Below, in pieces: positions 22,761 to 32,267 of a stretch of 64,000 nt of DNA (position 1 is the stretch's first letter; every line of letters begins with the position of its first letter). Position numbers and translations under genes: made by a program. Below the pieces are notes generated by a model. That model worked only from the letters and a program-made list of their open reading frames with translations, was not told where the DNA came from and made no database searches. This DNA comes from Claveliimonas ammoniilytica (GTDB taxonomy: Bacteria; Bacillota; Clostridia; Lachnospirales; Lachnospiraceae): positions 124,001-188,000 of the forward strand of contig NZ_JAOQJV010000002.1 of NCBI RefSeq assembly GCF_025567415.1. The letters are read 5' to 3'.

Positions 22761-23348
22761 ATGGCAAAAATTGACATTAGCAAGATTGACGGCTATGCCG
22801 ACATGACCCCGGAACAGAAAATTGCCGCTCTTGAAGCGTTCGAGACAGAAGACCCCGATTACAGCGGATATGTAAAGAAGGATATTTTCGATAAGACAGC
22901 TTCCGAGCTTGCGGCTAAGAAGAAGGAGCTGAATGAAAAGCTCACTGAGGACGAGCAGAAAAAGCAGAAGGAACAGGAGGAACGTGAGGAGTTGCAGTCC
23001 AAGTACGACAAACTGCTCCGTGAAAGCGAAGTTTCCAAGTTCAAGGCAAAGTTGCTCGGCATGGGTTACGAGGAGAAGCTGGCTGACGCTACCGCAGAAG
23101 CAATGGCTGATGGTGATACCGAGAAGGTCTTCGCCAATCAGAAGAAACATCTTGAGAATGTCGAGAAGAAGGTTCGTGCGGAAGCCCTTAAAGATACACC
23201 GAAACCGACCCCGGACGGAGATTCCAAGACAATGACCCTTGAGAAGCTCCGCAAAATGTCTCCACAGGAGCGTTATGACTATTCTGTGAAGAATCCCGAG
23301 GACTACAAAGCCCTCTACACCAATAACGATACAGGAGGTAATGAGTAA
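22761..23348 (+). CDS. phage scaffolding protein
   Basis: 195 residues, highly charged coiled coil from about residue 40 to 120 (KKELNEKLTEDEQKKQKEQEEREEL), typical of scaffold (GP20/DUF4355-like) proteins. Position between portal and capsid and the TAATG coupling to the capsid gene support the call. It would guide procapsid assembly and then leave. Confidence 0.8.
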   Translation: MAKIDISKIDGYADMTPEQKIAALEAFETEDPDYSGYVKKDIFDKTASELAAKKKELNEKLTEDEQKKQKEQEEREELQSKYDKLLRESEVSKFKAKLLGMGYEEKLADATAEAMADGDTEKVFANQKKHLENVEKKVRAEALKDTPKPTPDGDSKTMTLEKLRKMSPQERYDYSVKNPEDYKALYTNNDTGGNE

Positions 23349-24274
23349 TGGCTCATAAGATTTATGACAATTTCTATCTCTCCAACGAGGTAGAAGACCA
23401 GTTCAATTCCCACCTCGATTTACAGCAGTTCTGTACTGTTGATAACTCTCTCGTGGGTACTGCTGGTATGAAGCGCAAGATTAACGTCTACAAGGCTACC
23501 GCTGGTACGGAGAAGCTGAAAATGGGCGAAGGTAACACCAAGAGCATTGAGGTTTCTTTCACCCCGGAGGAGTACGAGATTCAGCTCGCACAGAACAAGT
23601 TCCAGTATTATGACGAACAGGAAATGACTGACCCTATGCTCGTTCCTGTCGGCACTCGTCACATGGGTACTGATATGTTCAATACCGTAAACGGCGATGT
23701 GTACGGCGAGTTCAAGAAGGCTACTATGGTCGTTCCTACTGCGAAGATTGACTTCGCCGCATTTGTGGACGCTGTTGCCAATCTGAACATCGAAAGCACT
23801 GACAATCAGCCGGAGAAGGTTGCTCCGCAGACTTTCGCTTTCGTACACCCGGGCGATACTGCCGAGCTTCGTAAGAACCTCGCGGAAGACCTCAAGTATG
23901 TGGAAGCGTTCGCTCGTGCTGGCTACATCGGTACTGTTGGCGGCGTGAACATCTACACCAAGAAGGACGCTACGAAGGGTACTATCGTGGTTGCTACTCG
24001 ACAGGCAGTTACCATCTTCAATAAGAAGGGTGTCGAGGTTGAGACTGACCGTAACGGCGATATTCGTCAGAACACTATTTGGTCTCGTAAGTATTACCTT
24101 GCGGCTCTGACTGACGCTACCAAGGCAGTCAAGATTTTCAAGGGTACTGCTACTGCCACTGCGGACACTACGGTTTCCGAGGGCAAGGTTTACTACGCTA
24201 AGACCGACAACGGCTACATCGTTGGTAAGCCTAAGACCAACCCGAAGACCGAAGGTTTCTACGAGATTGCCTAA
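23348..24274 (+). CDS. major capsid protein (HK97 fold)
   Basis: 308 residues. Start MAHKIYDNFYLSNEVEDQFNS, central PEEYEIQLAQNKFQYYDEQEMTDP and late FAFVHPGDTAELRKNLAEDLKYVEAFA are typical of small HK97-fold capsids without an N-terminal delta domain, consistent with the separate scaffold. The last 40 residues (after FKGTATATADTTV) look like an added beta extension, possibly surface exposed. Confidence 0.85.
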   Translation: MAHKIYDNFYLSNEVEDQFNSHLDLQQFCTVDNSLVGTAGMKRKINVYKATAGTEKLKMGEGNTKSIEVSFTPEEYEIQLAQNKFQYYDEQEMTDPMLVPVGTRHMGTDMFNTVNGDVYGEFKKATMVVPTAKIDFAAFVDAVANLNIESTDNQPEKVAPQTFAFVHPGDTAELRKNLAEDLKYVEAFARAGYIGTVGGVNIYTKKDATKGTIVVATRQAVTIFNKKGVEVETDRNGDIRQNTIWSRKYYLAALTDATKAVKIFKGTATATADTTVSEGKVYYAKTDNGYIVGKPKTNPKTEGFYEIA

Positions 24275-24292
24275 GTAAAGGAGGTGGACAAC

Positions 24293-24610
24293 ATGACCGA
24301 GGAAGAAAAGCTGATTGCTCTCAAAGCGATGGTCGGTGGTTCGGACAGTGACGAAGTGCTGTCCACCTATCTCAAACTGGCTGGTCGTAAAATCATCAAT
24401 CGAGCATATCCGTATGATTCCAGCGTAACGGAAGTTCCGGCACAGTATGACACTCTCCAATGCGAGATTGCCGCTTATATGCTGAACAAGCGTGGTGCGG
24501 AGGGTCAGACCTCTCATTCCGAGAACGGTATCTCCCGAAGCTATGAAAATGCTGATATTCCTTCCTCAATGCTCAAGGTGGTTACTCCTCATGTGGGGGT
24601 GATTAAATGA
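24293..24610 (+). CDS. head-tail connector protein (gp6-like)
   Basis: 105 residues from ATG 24293 after AAGGAGGTG. The helical gp6-like pattern LIALKAMVGGSDSDEVLSTYLKLAGRKIINRAYP matches connectors of HK97-type phages. Overlaps the next gene by 4 bases. Confidence 0.75.
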   Translation: MTEEEKLIALKAMVGGSDSDEVLSTYLKLAGRKIINRAYPYDSSVTEVPAQYDTLQCEIAAYMLNKRGAEGQTSHSENGISRSYENADIPSSMLKVVTPHVGVIK

Positions 24611-25014
24611 GAATGATGGAACGAAACAAGAGCAAATTCTTCTACGCTCTGTACAAAGAGAAAGTCCCTAAGACGGACGAATACGGAAATGTTACAGGGG
24701 AATATGAAATCATTCGAGACAACCCGGTAGAGTTCTCCGCTAATATCTCTGCCGCCAAGGGTGAAACAAGCACCCGACAGTTTGGAGAAAGCGAGAGCTA
24801 TGACAAGGTAATTGTCATGGGGACAGACGCTCCCCCTATTGACGAGTACACAGTGCTATGGGTCGATAAAACGCCACAGGTTGATGAAACCGGGGCTTTG
24901 GTTACGAACGATGATGGTGAGGTCATTACTCCTCACGATTATATCGTCAAGAAGGTAGCCAAGAGCTTGAACAGCGTATCGGTTGCGATAAGCAAGGTGA
25001 CTGTCAGTGGGTAG
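24607..25014 (+). CDS. head closure (stopper)-like protein
   Basis: 135 residues, beta-rich, in the slot normally filled by the stopper. Sequence is not diagnostic; the call rests mainly on gene order (connector, this gene, gp10-like, tail terminator). Confidence 0.55.
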   Translation: MRMMERNKSKFFYALYKEKVPKTDEYGNVTGEYEIIRDNPVEFSANISAAKGETSTRQFGESESYDKVIVMGTDAPPIDEYTVLWVDKTPQVDETGALVTNDDGEVITPHDYIVKKVAKSLNSVSVAISKVTVSG

Positions 25015-25540
25015 AAAAGTTATCTCATTCGGATTGTCAACGAGTGAAATCAACCGAGCTATGAAAGAGCTGGCTGATTACAAACAAGAAATCCTTAGAA
25101 AAACAGAACTCCTCCGAGAGAAAGTAGCCGAGAGGCTGGCTGATGAAGCGAAAAGCGGATTCAGCGGTGCAATCGTTGACGAGCTTATTCTCAAAGGAGG
25201 GCAAACTTCTCCACGATACGCACAAGTCGATGTGTCGGTTGACAATCGAGGGTCGGTTACTGTCGTTGTCGCAAGTGGTGAAGACGCTGTGTGGGTTGAG
25301 TTTGGTGCTGGTGTCTATCATAATGGCTCTCCCGGTTCGTCCCCTCACCCTCACGGTGCGGAACTGGGAATGACAATCGGTGGATTCGGTAAGGGTAACG
25401 GCAAGAAAGAAGTTTGGGGATTCTACGAAAATGGCGAATTGAAGCTGTCTCGTGGTACTCCGGCTCGTATGCCGATGGCTCTTGCAATCACCACCGTTTG
25501 CAATGATATTCAGTCTATCGCAAAGGAGGTGTTCGGGTGA
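25007..25540 (+). CDS. HK97 gp10-like head-tail joining protein
   Basis: 177 residues. The segment AVWVEFGAGVYHN with downstream Gly-rich loop and ARMPMALAI is typical of the gp10 family of tail-completion proteins. Overlaps neighbours on both sides. Confidence 0.7.
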   Translation: MGRKVISFGLSTSEINRAMKELADYKQEILRKTELLREKVAERLADEAKSGFSGAIVDELILKGGQTSPRYAQVDVSVDNRGSVTVVVASGEDAVWVEFGAGVYHNGSPGSSPHPHGAELGMTIGGFGKGNGKKEVWGFYENGELKLSRGTPARMPMALAITTVCNDIQSIAKEVFG

Positions 25541-25941
25541 TTGACATTGAGACAGAGGTATTCAGTATCGTGTCCGCAGAGGTGCGAAAGAAATACCCGA
25601 AAATCTATATGACTGGCGAATATGTCAAGTCTCCACCTTCCTTCCCTTGTGTCTCTCTCATTGAGACAGACAATCAAGTTTATCGAAACACTCGAGATTC
25701 CGGGTGTATCGAAAACCACGCACAGGTGCTTTACGAGGTCAATGTCTACTCTAACAAAACGAGTGGTAAGAAGACTGAATGTAAAGCAATCATCGCTCTC
25801 ATTGATTCCAAGATGGAAGCACTCGGTTTCACACGAACCCTTATGAACCCTGTTCCCAACGAGGAAGACGCAACGGTTTACAGAATGGTGGCTCGATACA
25901 GGGCTATCGTCTCTAAAAACAAAACTATTTATAGGAGGTAA
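25537..25941 (+). CDS. tail terminator-like protein
   Basis: 134 residues. The pattern EVFSIVSAEVRKKYPKIYMTGEYVKSPPSFPCVSL and QVLYEVNVYSNK resembles tail terminators (gpU-like). It would cap the tail tube at the length set by the tape measure. Confidence 0.65.
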   Translation: MIDIETEVFSIVSAEVRKKYPKIYMTGEYVKSPPSFPCVSLIETDNQVYRNTRDSGCIENHAQVLYEVNVYSNKTSGKKTECKAIIALIDSKMEALGFTRTLMNPVPNEEDATVYRMVARYRAIVSKNKTIYRR

Positions 25942-25947
25942 ACAAGC

Positions 25948-26373
25948 ATGGCTATTAGCACTTACAAGATTTTTCTCATGCAGAAGAACACTTCCGCATG
26001 GGAGAAGCTGATTGACATTAAGGAGTTTCCCGACCTCGGCGGTGCGCCGGAAATGCTGGAAACTACTACTCTGTCTGACAAAATGCAGACTTACATTCCG
26101 GGTATTCAGTCCCTCGATTCTCTTGAGTTCACTGCGAACTATACTCTCGAGGAGTACAAGAAGCTGAAAGCACTGGAAGGTACAGAGAAGGAGTTCGCCG
26201 TTTGGTTCGGTGGTACGGAAGCTGGCGATACCGTCACTCCTACTGGTGACAGCGGTAAGTTCAAGTTCAAAGGCTCTCTGTCTGTTTATGCTAACGGCGG
26301 CGGCACGAATGAGGTTGTCGAAATGACTATCACTATCGCTCCGTCTACTGTTATCAGCATGGACGCAGAGTAA
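25948..26373 (+). CDS. major tail tube protein
   Basis: 141 residues, beta-rich: EFPDLGGAPEMLETTTLSDKMQTYIPGIQ and SLEFTANYTLEEYKKLKALE are typical of siphovirus tail tube proteins. There is no sheath gene next to it, so the tail is non-contractile. Confidence 0.85.
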   Translation: MAISTYKIFLMQKNTSAWEKLIDIKEFPDLGGAPEMLETTTLSDKMQTYIPGIQSLDSLEFTANYTLEEYKKLKALEGTEKEFAVWFGGTEAGDTVTPTGDSGKFKFKGSLSVYANGGGTNEVVEMTITIAPSTVISMDAE

Positions 26374-26398
26374 GGAAAAATAAGGAGGATAAATCATC

Positions 26399-26728
26399 AT
26401 GGCAAAGCAGTTGAAATTCACTTTCAAGGATAAAGAATATGTCCTTGAGTTCACTCGCAGAACGGTTACGGAAATGGAAAAGAAGGGCTTCGTTGCGGCA
26501 GAGGTCGAGAACAAGCCTATGTCCACTCTCCCGGCACTGTTTGAAGGTGCGTTCCTCGCACATCATCGTTTCGAGAAGAAGGAAGTTATCAACGAAATCT
26601 TCTCCCACATGACGAACAAGGAGGAGCTTATCGGTAAGCTGGCAGAAATGTACAACGAGCCGATTATGGCACTGGTCGAAGAACCCGAGGAATCCGAGGG
26701 AAACGTAAGCTGGACAGCGAGTTGGTAA
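26399..26728 (+). CDS. tail assembly chaperone gpG-like
   Basis: 109 residues; DUF5055-like start KQLKFTFKDKEYVLEFTRRTVTEMEKKGF. Near its 3' end is the slippery heptamer GGGAAAC in frame, so part of the ribosomes should continue in the -1 frame into the next ORF. The fused product would be about 259 residues. It acts as chaperone of the tape measure during tail assembly. Confidence 0.8.
   Translation: MAKQLKFTFKDKEYVLEFTRRTVTEMEKKGFVAAEVENKPMSTLPALFEGAFLAHHRFEKKEVINEIFSHMTNKEELIGKLAEMYNEPIMALVEEPEESEGNVSWTASW
26698..26704 (+). promoter_or_regulatory. programmed -1 frameshift site
   Basis: G-GGA-AAC in zero frame fits X-XXY-YYZ exactly (lambda gpG-T uses GGGAAAG). A small stem AGCGA / TCGCT follows about 15 bases later. 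The downstream ORF is in the -1 frame and ends just before the tape measure gene. Confidence 0.75.
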
Positions 26729-27177
26729 GTGATTCGCTGTTGACAGATGAATCCGCTAACAAGGGGAGCGAGCGTGAGAATCGCTCTGCTCCCCCTTCTT
26801 ATTCGGAGATTTTTCTCGCAAAGTTCCCCTATTACTTATCAATAGGCATGACGGAAGAACAATACTGGGATAGAGATTCTACTCTCGTGAAGTCCTACCG
26901 CAAAGCGGAGGAGCTTCGCAAAGAGAGGGTCAATCAAGAAATGTGGTTACAGGGTATGTATATCTATGACGCAATTTCTCGTCTGTCTCCGATTCTTCGT
27001 GCTTTCGCCAAAAAGGGAACGAAAGCCCAACCTTATGTTGAGGAAGCATATCCCATCAATAAAAAGACGGTGGAGGAAGCAGAACTCAAGAAGGAAAAGG
27101 CTAAGTCTGAAAAGGGTCTGCGCTATATGCAAGCGTATATGGTACAGGCAAATAAGCAGTTACAAGAAAGGAAGTGA
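26722..27177 (+). CDS. tail assembly chaperone gpT-like part, made by -1 frameshift
   Basis: The open frame from about 26704 (codon CGT after the slip) to 27177 encodes about 157 residues added to gpG. ATG 26722 has no convincing ribosome site, so it is probably not an independent start. The sequence FLAKFPYYLSIGMTEEQYWDRDSTLVKSYRKAEELR is typical of the second half of such chaperones. Confidence 0.75.
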   Translation: MVSDSLLTDESANKGSERENRSAPPSYSEIFLAKFPYYLSIGMTEEQYWDRDSTLVKSYRKAEELRKERVNQEMWLQGMYIYDAISRLSPILRAFAKKGTKAQPYVEEAYPINKKTVEEAELKKEKAKSEKGLRYMQAYMVQANKQLQERK

Positions 27178-27182
27178 GTTTT

Positions 27183-30100
27183 ATGCCTACTACAATCGAA
27201 CAACTCGAATTGGAAGTTCAGTCGAGTTCCACCTCGGCTGTCGCTGGTATAGACGCTCTTTCCGCTTCTTTGTCCAAACTCAAAAATGCAGTTAGGGGCG
27301 GTGTCGGATTAACAAGCGTTGCAAATCAAGTACGCAATCTCGATACCGCCCTTAAAAGCATGGATAGTTCCGGGGCAGATAAGATTGACAAGCTCGCTTC
27401 CAGTTTGGAAAAGCTGAAAGGTCTCGGCAGTCTCAAGATTTCGTCTTCCATCGGAAATCAGCTTCAAAATATCGGCAGTGCCGCCGCTTCCCTCACTGGT
27501 GTAGATTTCAGTGCTATGGAGAAGCTGGGTACAGCACTTCAACCGTTGAACAATCTGAACGCTTCCGGGCTAAAGTCCACTATCAATGCGCTCAATAAGT
27601 TACCGAAGCTGGCAGACACCCTCGACAACATGGATATGACTAAGTTCACCAGTCAGATTCAGCAGTTGTCTACGGCTCTTGCTCCGCTGACAAATCAGCT
27701 CAATGCTGTAACTGCGGCGTTCAATCGTCTTCCTACGAACATTCAGAGAGCTATTACCGTCACGAACAGAATCTCGCAAGAGAACAATAAGGCGGCAAAT
27801 AGTTACATGAATCTGTATGCCAAAATCAAAATGGCTATGGGTGTTGTGCGTACTGGTGCGAGAGTAATCGCTTCGTGGATAACACAGTCCAACCAGTACA
27901 TTGAGGATTTGAACCTGTTTACCGCTTCTATGGGTAAATACGCAGAGGAAGCACAGAACTACGCAGAAGCAGTCAGCGAAGCTCTCGGTATCGACCCGGG
28001 CGAGTTCATGCGAAATCAAGGTGTGTTCAACACCATCATTAGCGGTTTCGGCGTGGCGAGCGATAAAGCGTACCTCATGTCCAAGAACCTCACACAGCTC
28101 GGCTACGACATTTCTTCGTTCTTCAACATTTCGTTTGAGGACGCAATGCAGAAGTTACAGTCGGGTATCTCGGGTGAACTTGAGCCGCTTCGTAGACTGG
28201 GTTACGACCTGTCTGTTGCAAGACTGCAAGAGGAAGCTCTTGCTCTCGGTATCGAGAAAAAGGTCTCTGCTATGACACAGGCTGAAAAGTCGCAGTTGCG
28301 TTACTACGCAATTATGACACAGGTAACTACCGCTCAAGGTGATATGGCTCGTACTCTGAACGCTCCGGCGAACCAGCTTCGTGTTTTACAGGCACAGGTT
28401 ACGCAGTGTGCAAGAGCTTTGGGTAATATCTTTATCCCGGCTCTGAACGCAGTATTACCGTATGCAATCGCTTTGGCGAAGATTGTCCGTATGCTGGCAA
28501 ACTCTATCGCAAGTCTGTTCGGATTCAAACTCCCGGAGGTAGATTATTCCGGCATTTCTGCTGGTGCTTCTGCGGTTGGCGATTTGGCTGACAATGCCGG
28601 GGACGCTTCCGATGGACTGGGTAAAGCCGGGAAAGCGGCTAAGAAGCTGAAAAATGCTCTGCTCGGTATTGACGAGCTGAACGTCCTGTCTAAAGACGAT
28701 AGTTCCAGTGGAAGCGGTAGCGGCTCGGGTGCTGGTATCGGTGGTGGGGATTTAGGCATTGACCTTCCTACCTACGATTTCCTCGGTGACGCAATCACTT
28801 CTAAGGTTGACGAAATCGTTCAGATGATTAAGGACGCTATGTGGGAAATCACGGCTGTTATCAGCGGATTCTTACTGGCAATCGGTACTATCCTTGTTGT
28901 CACTGGTGCGAACATTCCTCTCGGTCTCGGTCTCATGGCTGTTGGTGCTGTCGGTTTGGCGGCTTCGGTAATGGCGAACTGGAACGGAATGTCGGAACGG
29001 TTGGCGAAGGTACTTACCCTCGTTACCGGGGTACTGGGCGGCTTCCTGTTGGCTATCGGTGCTTTCCTTGTATTTTCGGGTGTCAATGTACCGCTCGGTG
29101 CTGGTCTCATGGTGGCTGGTGCGGCGGCTCTCGGTACTGCGGCTGTAATTAACTGGAAGTTCCTCAACGGAGACCTGTCGAACGCTCTGTCCATTCTCAC
29201 GGCAATCGTGAGCGGTGCGTTGCTGGCTATGGGTGCATTGTTCGCCTTTACTGGCGTTGATGTTCCTCTCGGTATCGCATTGATGGCGGCTGGTGCTGTC
29301 GGCATGGTTACAGCAATCGGTCTTAACTGGGATTCGATGTCTGACCCTCTCCGTAGGACAATCGGTATGCTCGAAACCATTGTTGGAGGTGCATTACTGA
29401 CATTCGGTGCAATTCTCGCTCTGACTGGTGTAAACGTTCCTCTCGGTGTTGCGATGATTGCCGCTGGTGCGGTTTCTGTCGCTTCGGCAGTAGCTTTGAA
29501 CTGGAACTCCTTAACAGGTGATGTTCAAGAATCCGTATTAAGCATTGTGGCTATCGTGAGCGGTGCTTTAATCGGTGTCGGTGCAATCCTCGCTCTAACA
29601 GGAGTTGCAACCGGGCTGGGTATTGCGATGATTGCCGCTGGTGCTGTCGGTCTTGCCGCAACGGTCGGTTTGAATTGGAACAGTATGCCGGACAATATCA
29701 GAAAGGTTACTACGAAGATTCTTCTCATTGCTGGGGCGGCTTCCATTGCCATAGGTATGATTCTCGCTTTCACAGGAGTTGCAACTCCTCTCGGCGTAGG
29801 TCTTATCCTCGCTGGTGCGGCGGCTCTCGGTACGGCTGTGGCTCTTAACTGGGACACTTTGACAAACAAGCTAAAGGGCGTAACTACTAAAATACTTGCT
29901 ATCGCTGGGGCGGCGGCTCTTGCAATCGGTATTATCCTGTGCTTCACCGGGGTTGGTATTCCTCTCGGTGTTGGATTGATATTATCGGGTGCGGCGGCTC
30001 TCGGTACAGCAGTAGCTATTAACTGGGAAACCATCAAAGAAAAAATCAAGGGAGTTTTTACCAAGATTAAATCAATGGCTGGTTCTCTCGGCAAACTCGC

Positions 30101-31868
30101 TATCGGTCTCATGCTGTGTCTGACAGGTGTTGGTATTCCTCTCGGTCTTGCTCTCATTGCAGATGGGGTCAAAGACTTCGCTACTGGAAAACCTGTTAGC
30201 TGGGGTTCGATGGTGAGCGGAATTAAGGAAGCTCTCGGAAATATATCTGACGAGTGGAACAAATTCAAAAAGAAGGTTAAGAACAGCAAGCCTGTTCAAT
30301 TCCTTGCCGAAGTAAAAAACAATGCTTCGGAATGGTGGGACAACGTAAAGGGTTGGTGGTCTGACAAGACGAAAGACGGTCTATCTCTTGAAACTGGCGT
30401 AAAGCTCGTAAAAGATGGCTGGTCTTCTGTGAAGAACTGGATTGGTAACATTCCGGCTGTGAAACAGGGTGTCGGGCTTCTGAAATCCGGCTGGTCTACC
30501 GTGAAAAACTGGATAGGCAACATTCCTACCGTAGACCAAGCTGTCGCACTCGCAAAGAGTGGCTGGCAGACGGTCAAGGGCTGGATTGGCAATATCCCGG
30601 GAGTATCGCAAGCAGTAAGTCTTGCGAAATCCGGCTGGAACTCTGTAAGAGAGTGGGTCGGTAATATCCCGGTTGTCAGTCAAGGAATCTCGTTGCTGAA
30701 ATCCGGCTGGACAACGGTTAAAAACTGGGTCGGCAATATTCCTACCCTGTCCCAAGCAATCAATCTCATTAAGAGCGGTTGGCAGACAGTAAAGGGTTGG
30801 ATTGGTAACATTCCTACTCTGTCCCAAGCAATCAGCCTTATCAAGAGTGGTTGGACTACGGTTAAGAATTGGATTGGAAATATCCCGGTTCTTTCTCAAG
30901 GTATCAGCTTACTCAAGTCGGGTTGGACTACGGTTAAAAACTGGATTGGTAACATTCCTACGCTTTCGCAAGGAATCTCGTTGCTGAAATCCGGCTGGTC
31001 TACCGTAAAGAACTGGATTGGTAGTCTTCCTGTTATCGCTCAAGGTATTTCGCTTTTCAAGTCCGGGTGGACAACAATTAAGAACTGGATTGGTAGTCAT
31101 ACCGTAGGTGTCGGTATCTCTCTATGGAAAAACGGTTGGAGTTCTATCTCGAGCTTCGTTGGTACTTCGGTATCTGTCGGTATCTCGCTTTTCAAATCCG
31201 GCTGGACTTCTATTAAGAAGTTCTTCGGACTGGCGAACGGCGGTATCGTTGGTGCGAACGGCGGCGTGAAGATGTTCGCTTCCGGCGGTATCATCACTCC
31301 GAATATGTGGAAAGCAATGCCGAAATATGCTGGCGGCACGAACCGAGCGCATGGCTCTATGTTCGTTGCTGGTGAGAGCGGTGCAGAGTTGGTAGGTCAT
31401 GTAAATGGCACTACCGAGGTGCTGAACCGATTCCAGCTTGCTTCTGTCATGCACAGCTCCATCGTAAGCGGTATGGCACAGTTCTCCGGGTACTGGCAGT
31501 CCATGTCTCGAGACATTGTGACTTGTGCGAACGGTATTATCAATGCCGTTGTCGTAAGTACCGCCGGAATCAACGATAACCTCGTGCTGGCTTCGGCAAG
31601 CGGTTATGACCCTTATAACTCGCTGGCACAGACGGTGTACGAAGATTCCAAGAAATCCTATGACGGTGCATATTCCGATGATTCGTGGTCTCGCAATATG
31701 CATGAGTTCTACCACGAGTATGTCGAGCCTACACTCAAGGAAATCGCTACCGATACCAAGAGACAGGCAGACAAGAAGGAACAGACCATCGTAAAGGTCG
31801 GCAACCGTACAATCAATGACGCTGTTACCACGCAGAAGGAAGCGAACGGTTTCAGCTTCACCGAGTAA
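27183..31868 (+). CDS. tail tape measure protein
   Basis: 1561 residues from ATG 27183 (GTG 27174 is an alternative). The N-terminal 330 residues are helical and include the tape-measure core (ASWITQSNQYIEDLNLFTASMGKYAEEAQNYAE, then GFGVASDKAYLMSKNLTQLGYD). Residues ~556-1014 are eight ~58-residue hydrophobic units (ALLAIGAILALTGVNVPLG type), and residues ~1073-1351 twelve ~24-residue units (LLKSGWTTVKNWIGNIPTL type). The C-terminus (GGTNRAHGSMFVAGESGAELV) resembles the end region of many siphovirus tape measures. It sets tail length and enters the cell envelope during DNA ejection. No lytic domain is evident. Confidence 0.9.
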   Translation: MPTTIEQLELEVQSSSTSAVAGIDALSASLSKLKNAVRGGVGLTSVANQVRNLDTALKSMDSSGADKIDKLASSLEKLKGLGSLKISSSIGNQLQNIGSAAASLTGVDFSAMEKLGTALQPLNNLNASGLKSTINALNKLPKLADTLDNMDMTKFTSQIQQLSTALAPLTNQLNAVTAAFNRLPTNIQRAITVTNRISQENNKAANSYMNLYAKIKMAMGVVRTGARVIASWITQSNQYIEDLNLFTASMGKYAEEAQNYAEAVSEALGIDPGEFMRNQGVFNTIISGFGVASDKAYLMSKNLTQLGYDISSFFNISFEDAMQKLQSGISGELEPLRRLGYDLSVARLQEEALALGIEKKVSAMTQAEKSQLRYYAIMTQVTTAQGDMARTLNAPANQLRVLQAQVTQCARALGNIFIPALNAVLPYAIALAKIVRMLANSIASLFGFKLPEVDYSGISAGASAVGDLADNAGDASDGLGKAGKAAKKLKNALLGIDELNVLSKDDSSSGSGSGSGAGIGGGDLGIDLPTYDFLGDAITSKVDEIVQMIKDAMWEITAVISGFLLAIGTILVVTGANIPLGLGLMAVGAVGLAASVMANWNGMSERLAKVLTLVTGVLGGFLLAIGAFLVFSGVNVPLGAGLMVAGAAALGTAAVINWKFLNGDLSNALSILTAIVSGALLAMGALFAFTGVDVPLGIALMAAGAVGMVTAIGLNWDSMSDPLRRTIGMLETIVGGALLTFGAILALTGVNVPLGVAMIAAGAVSVASAVALNWNSLTGDVQESVLSIVAIVSGALIGVGAILALTGVATGLGIAMIAAGAVGLAATVGLNWNSMPDNIRKVTTKILLIAGAASIAIGMILAFTGVATPLGVGLILAGAAALGTAVALNWDTLTNKLKGVTTKILAIAGAAALAIGIILCFTGVGIPLGVGLILSGAAALGTAVAINWETIKEKIKGVFTKIKSMAGSLGKLAIGLMLCLTGVGIPLGLALIADGVKDFATGKPVSWGSMVSGIKEALGNISDEWNKFKKKVKNSKPVQFLAEVKNNASEWWDNVKGWWSDKTKDGLSLETGVKLVKDGWSSVKNWIGNIPAVKQGVGLLKSGWSTVKNWIGNIPTVDQAVALAKSGWQTVKGWIGNIPGVSQAVSLAKSGWNSVREWVGNIPVVSQGISLLKSGWTTVKNWVGNIPTLSQAINLIKSGWQTVKGWIGNIPTLSQAISLIKSGWTTVKNWIGNIPVLSQGISLLKSGWTTVKNWIGNIPTLSQGISLLKSGWSTVKNWIGSLPVIAQGISLFKSGWTTIKNWIGSHTVGVGISLWKNGWSSISSFVGTSVSVGISLFKSGWTSIKKFFGLANGGIVGANGGVKMFASGGIITPNMWKAMPKYAGGTNRAHGSMFVAGESGAELVGHVNGTTEVLNRFQLASVMHSSIVSGMAQFSGYWQSMSRDIVTCANGIINAVVVSTAGINDNLVLASASGYDPYNSLAQTVYEDSKKSYDGAYSDDSWSRNMHEFYHEYVEPTLKEIATDTKRQADKKEQTIVKVGNRTINDAVTTQKEANGFSFTE
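28850..30225 (+). repeat. eight hydrophobic ~58-residue coding repeats in the tape measure
   Basis: Each unit holds two hydrophobic helices around TGVxxPLG and ends LNW(N/D). The DNA shows repeated words such as CTCGGTGTTG and GGTGCGG. These may form the membrane-spanning channel. Confidence 0.75.
30399..31236 (+). repeat. twelve ~24-residue tandem repeats in the tape measure
   Basis: Consensus LLKSGWxTVKNWIGNIPxLSQ, 72 bp per unit for the first nine, then slightly shorter degenerate units. Tryptophans fall at fixed positions. Confidence 0.85.
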
Positions 31869-31883
31869 AGGAGGTGTGTAGCG

Positions 31884-32255
31884 ATGGCATATTTAGCGAT
31901 AAATGGTTATGAGCTACCACCTTGTAAACGAGGTGTGAGCGTAGTCGTAACCACCGTGGTTGACAGCGGACGAGACGCTAACGGTGCTGTTGTAGGTCAA
32001 AGAGTTGGGCGAGACCAGTACAAGATAGATGGGCTTGAGTGGGCGTGGCTCACTGCGGCTCAATGGGAACGGATTCTCTCTATCTTGAGCAATTTCTTCG
32101 TCTATGTCGAATTTAATGACCCTGTGACAAATAAACGCAAAACCGTAAGAATGTACTGCGGAGACCGTACAGGAGAACCCTACTGGGTGACAGAAGACGG
32201 TACTCCAACGCATTATCGGAATTGCAAGGTAAATCTTATCGACACTGGCGAGTAA
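31884..32255 (+). CDS. tail protein, DUF6711-like
   Basis: 123 residues, beta-rich: LAINGYELPPCKRGVSVVVTTVVDSGRDANG and QWERILSILSNFFVYVEFNDP match the small tail protein often located between tape measure and tail-tip genes. Possibly a distal tail component. Confidence 0.65.
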   Translation: MAYLAINGYELPPCKRGVSVVVTTVVDSGRDANGAVVGQRVGRDQYKIDGLEWAWLTAAQWERILSILSNFFVYVEFNDPVTNKRKTVRMYCGDRTGEPYWVTEDGTPTHYRNCKVNLIDTGE

Positions 32256-32267
32256 AGGAGGGGTTTT

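Noticed and set aside
30399..31236. CRISPR-like array (regular 72-bp repeats)
   Set aside because: The repeats are coding, contiguous and in frame in the tape measure gene, without unique spacers.
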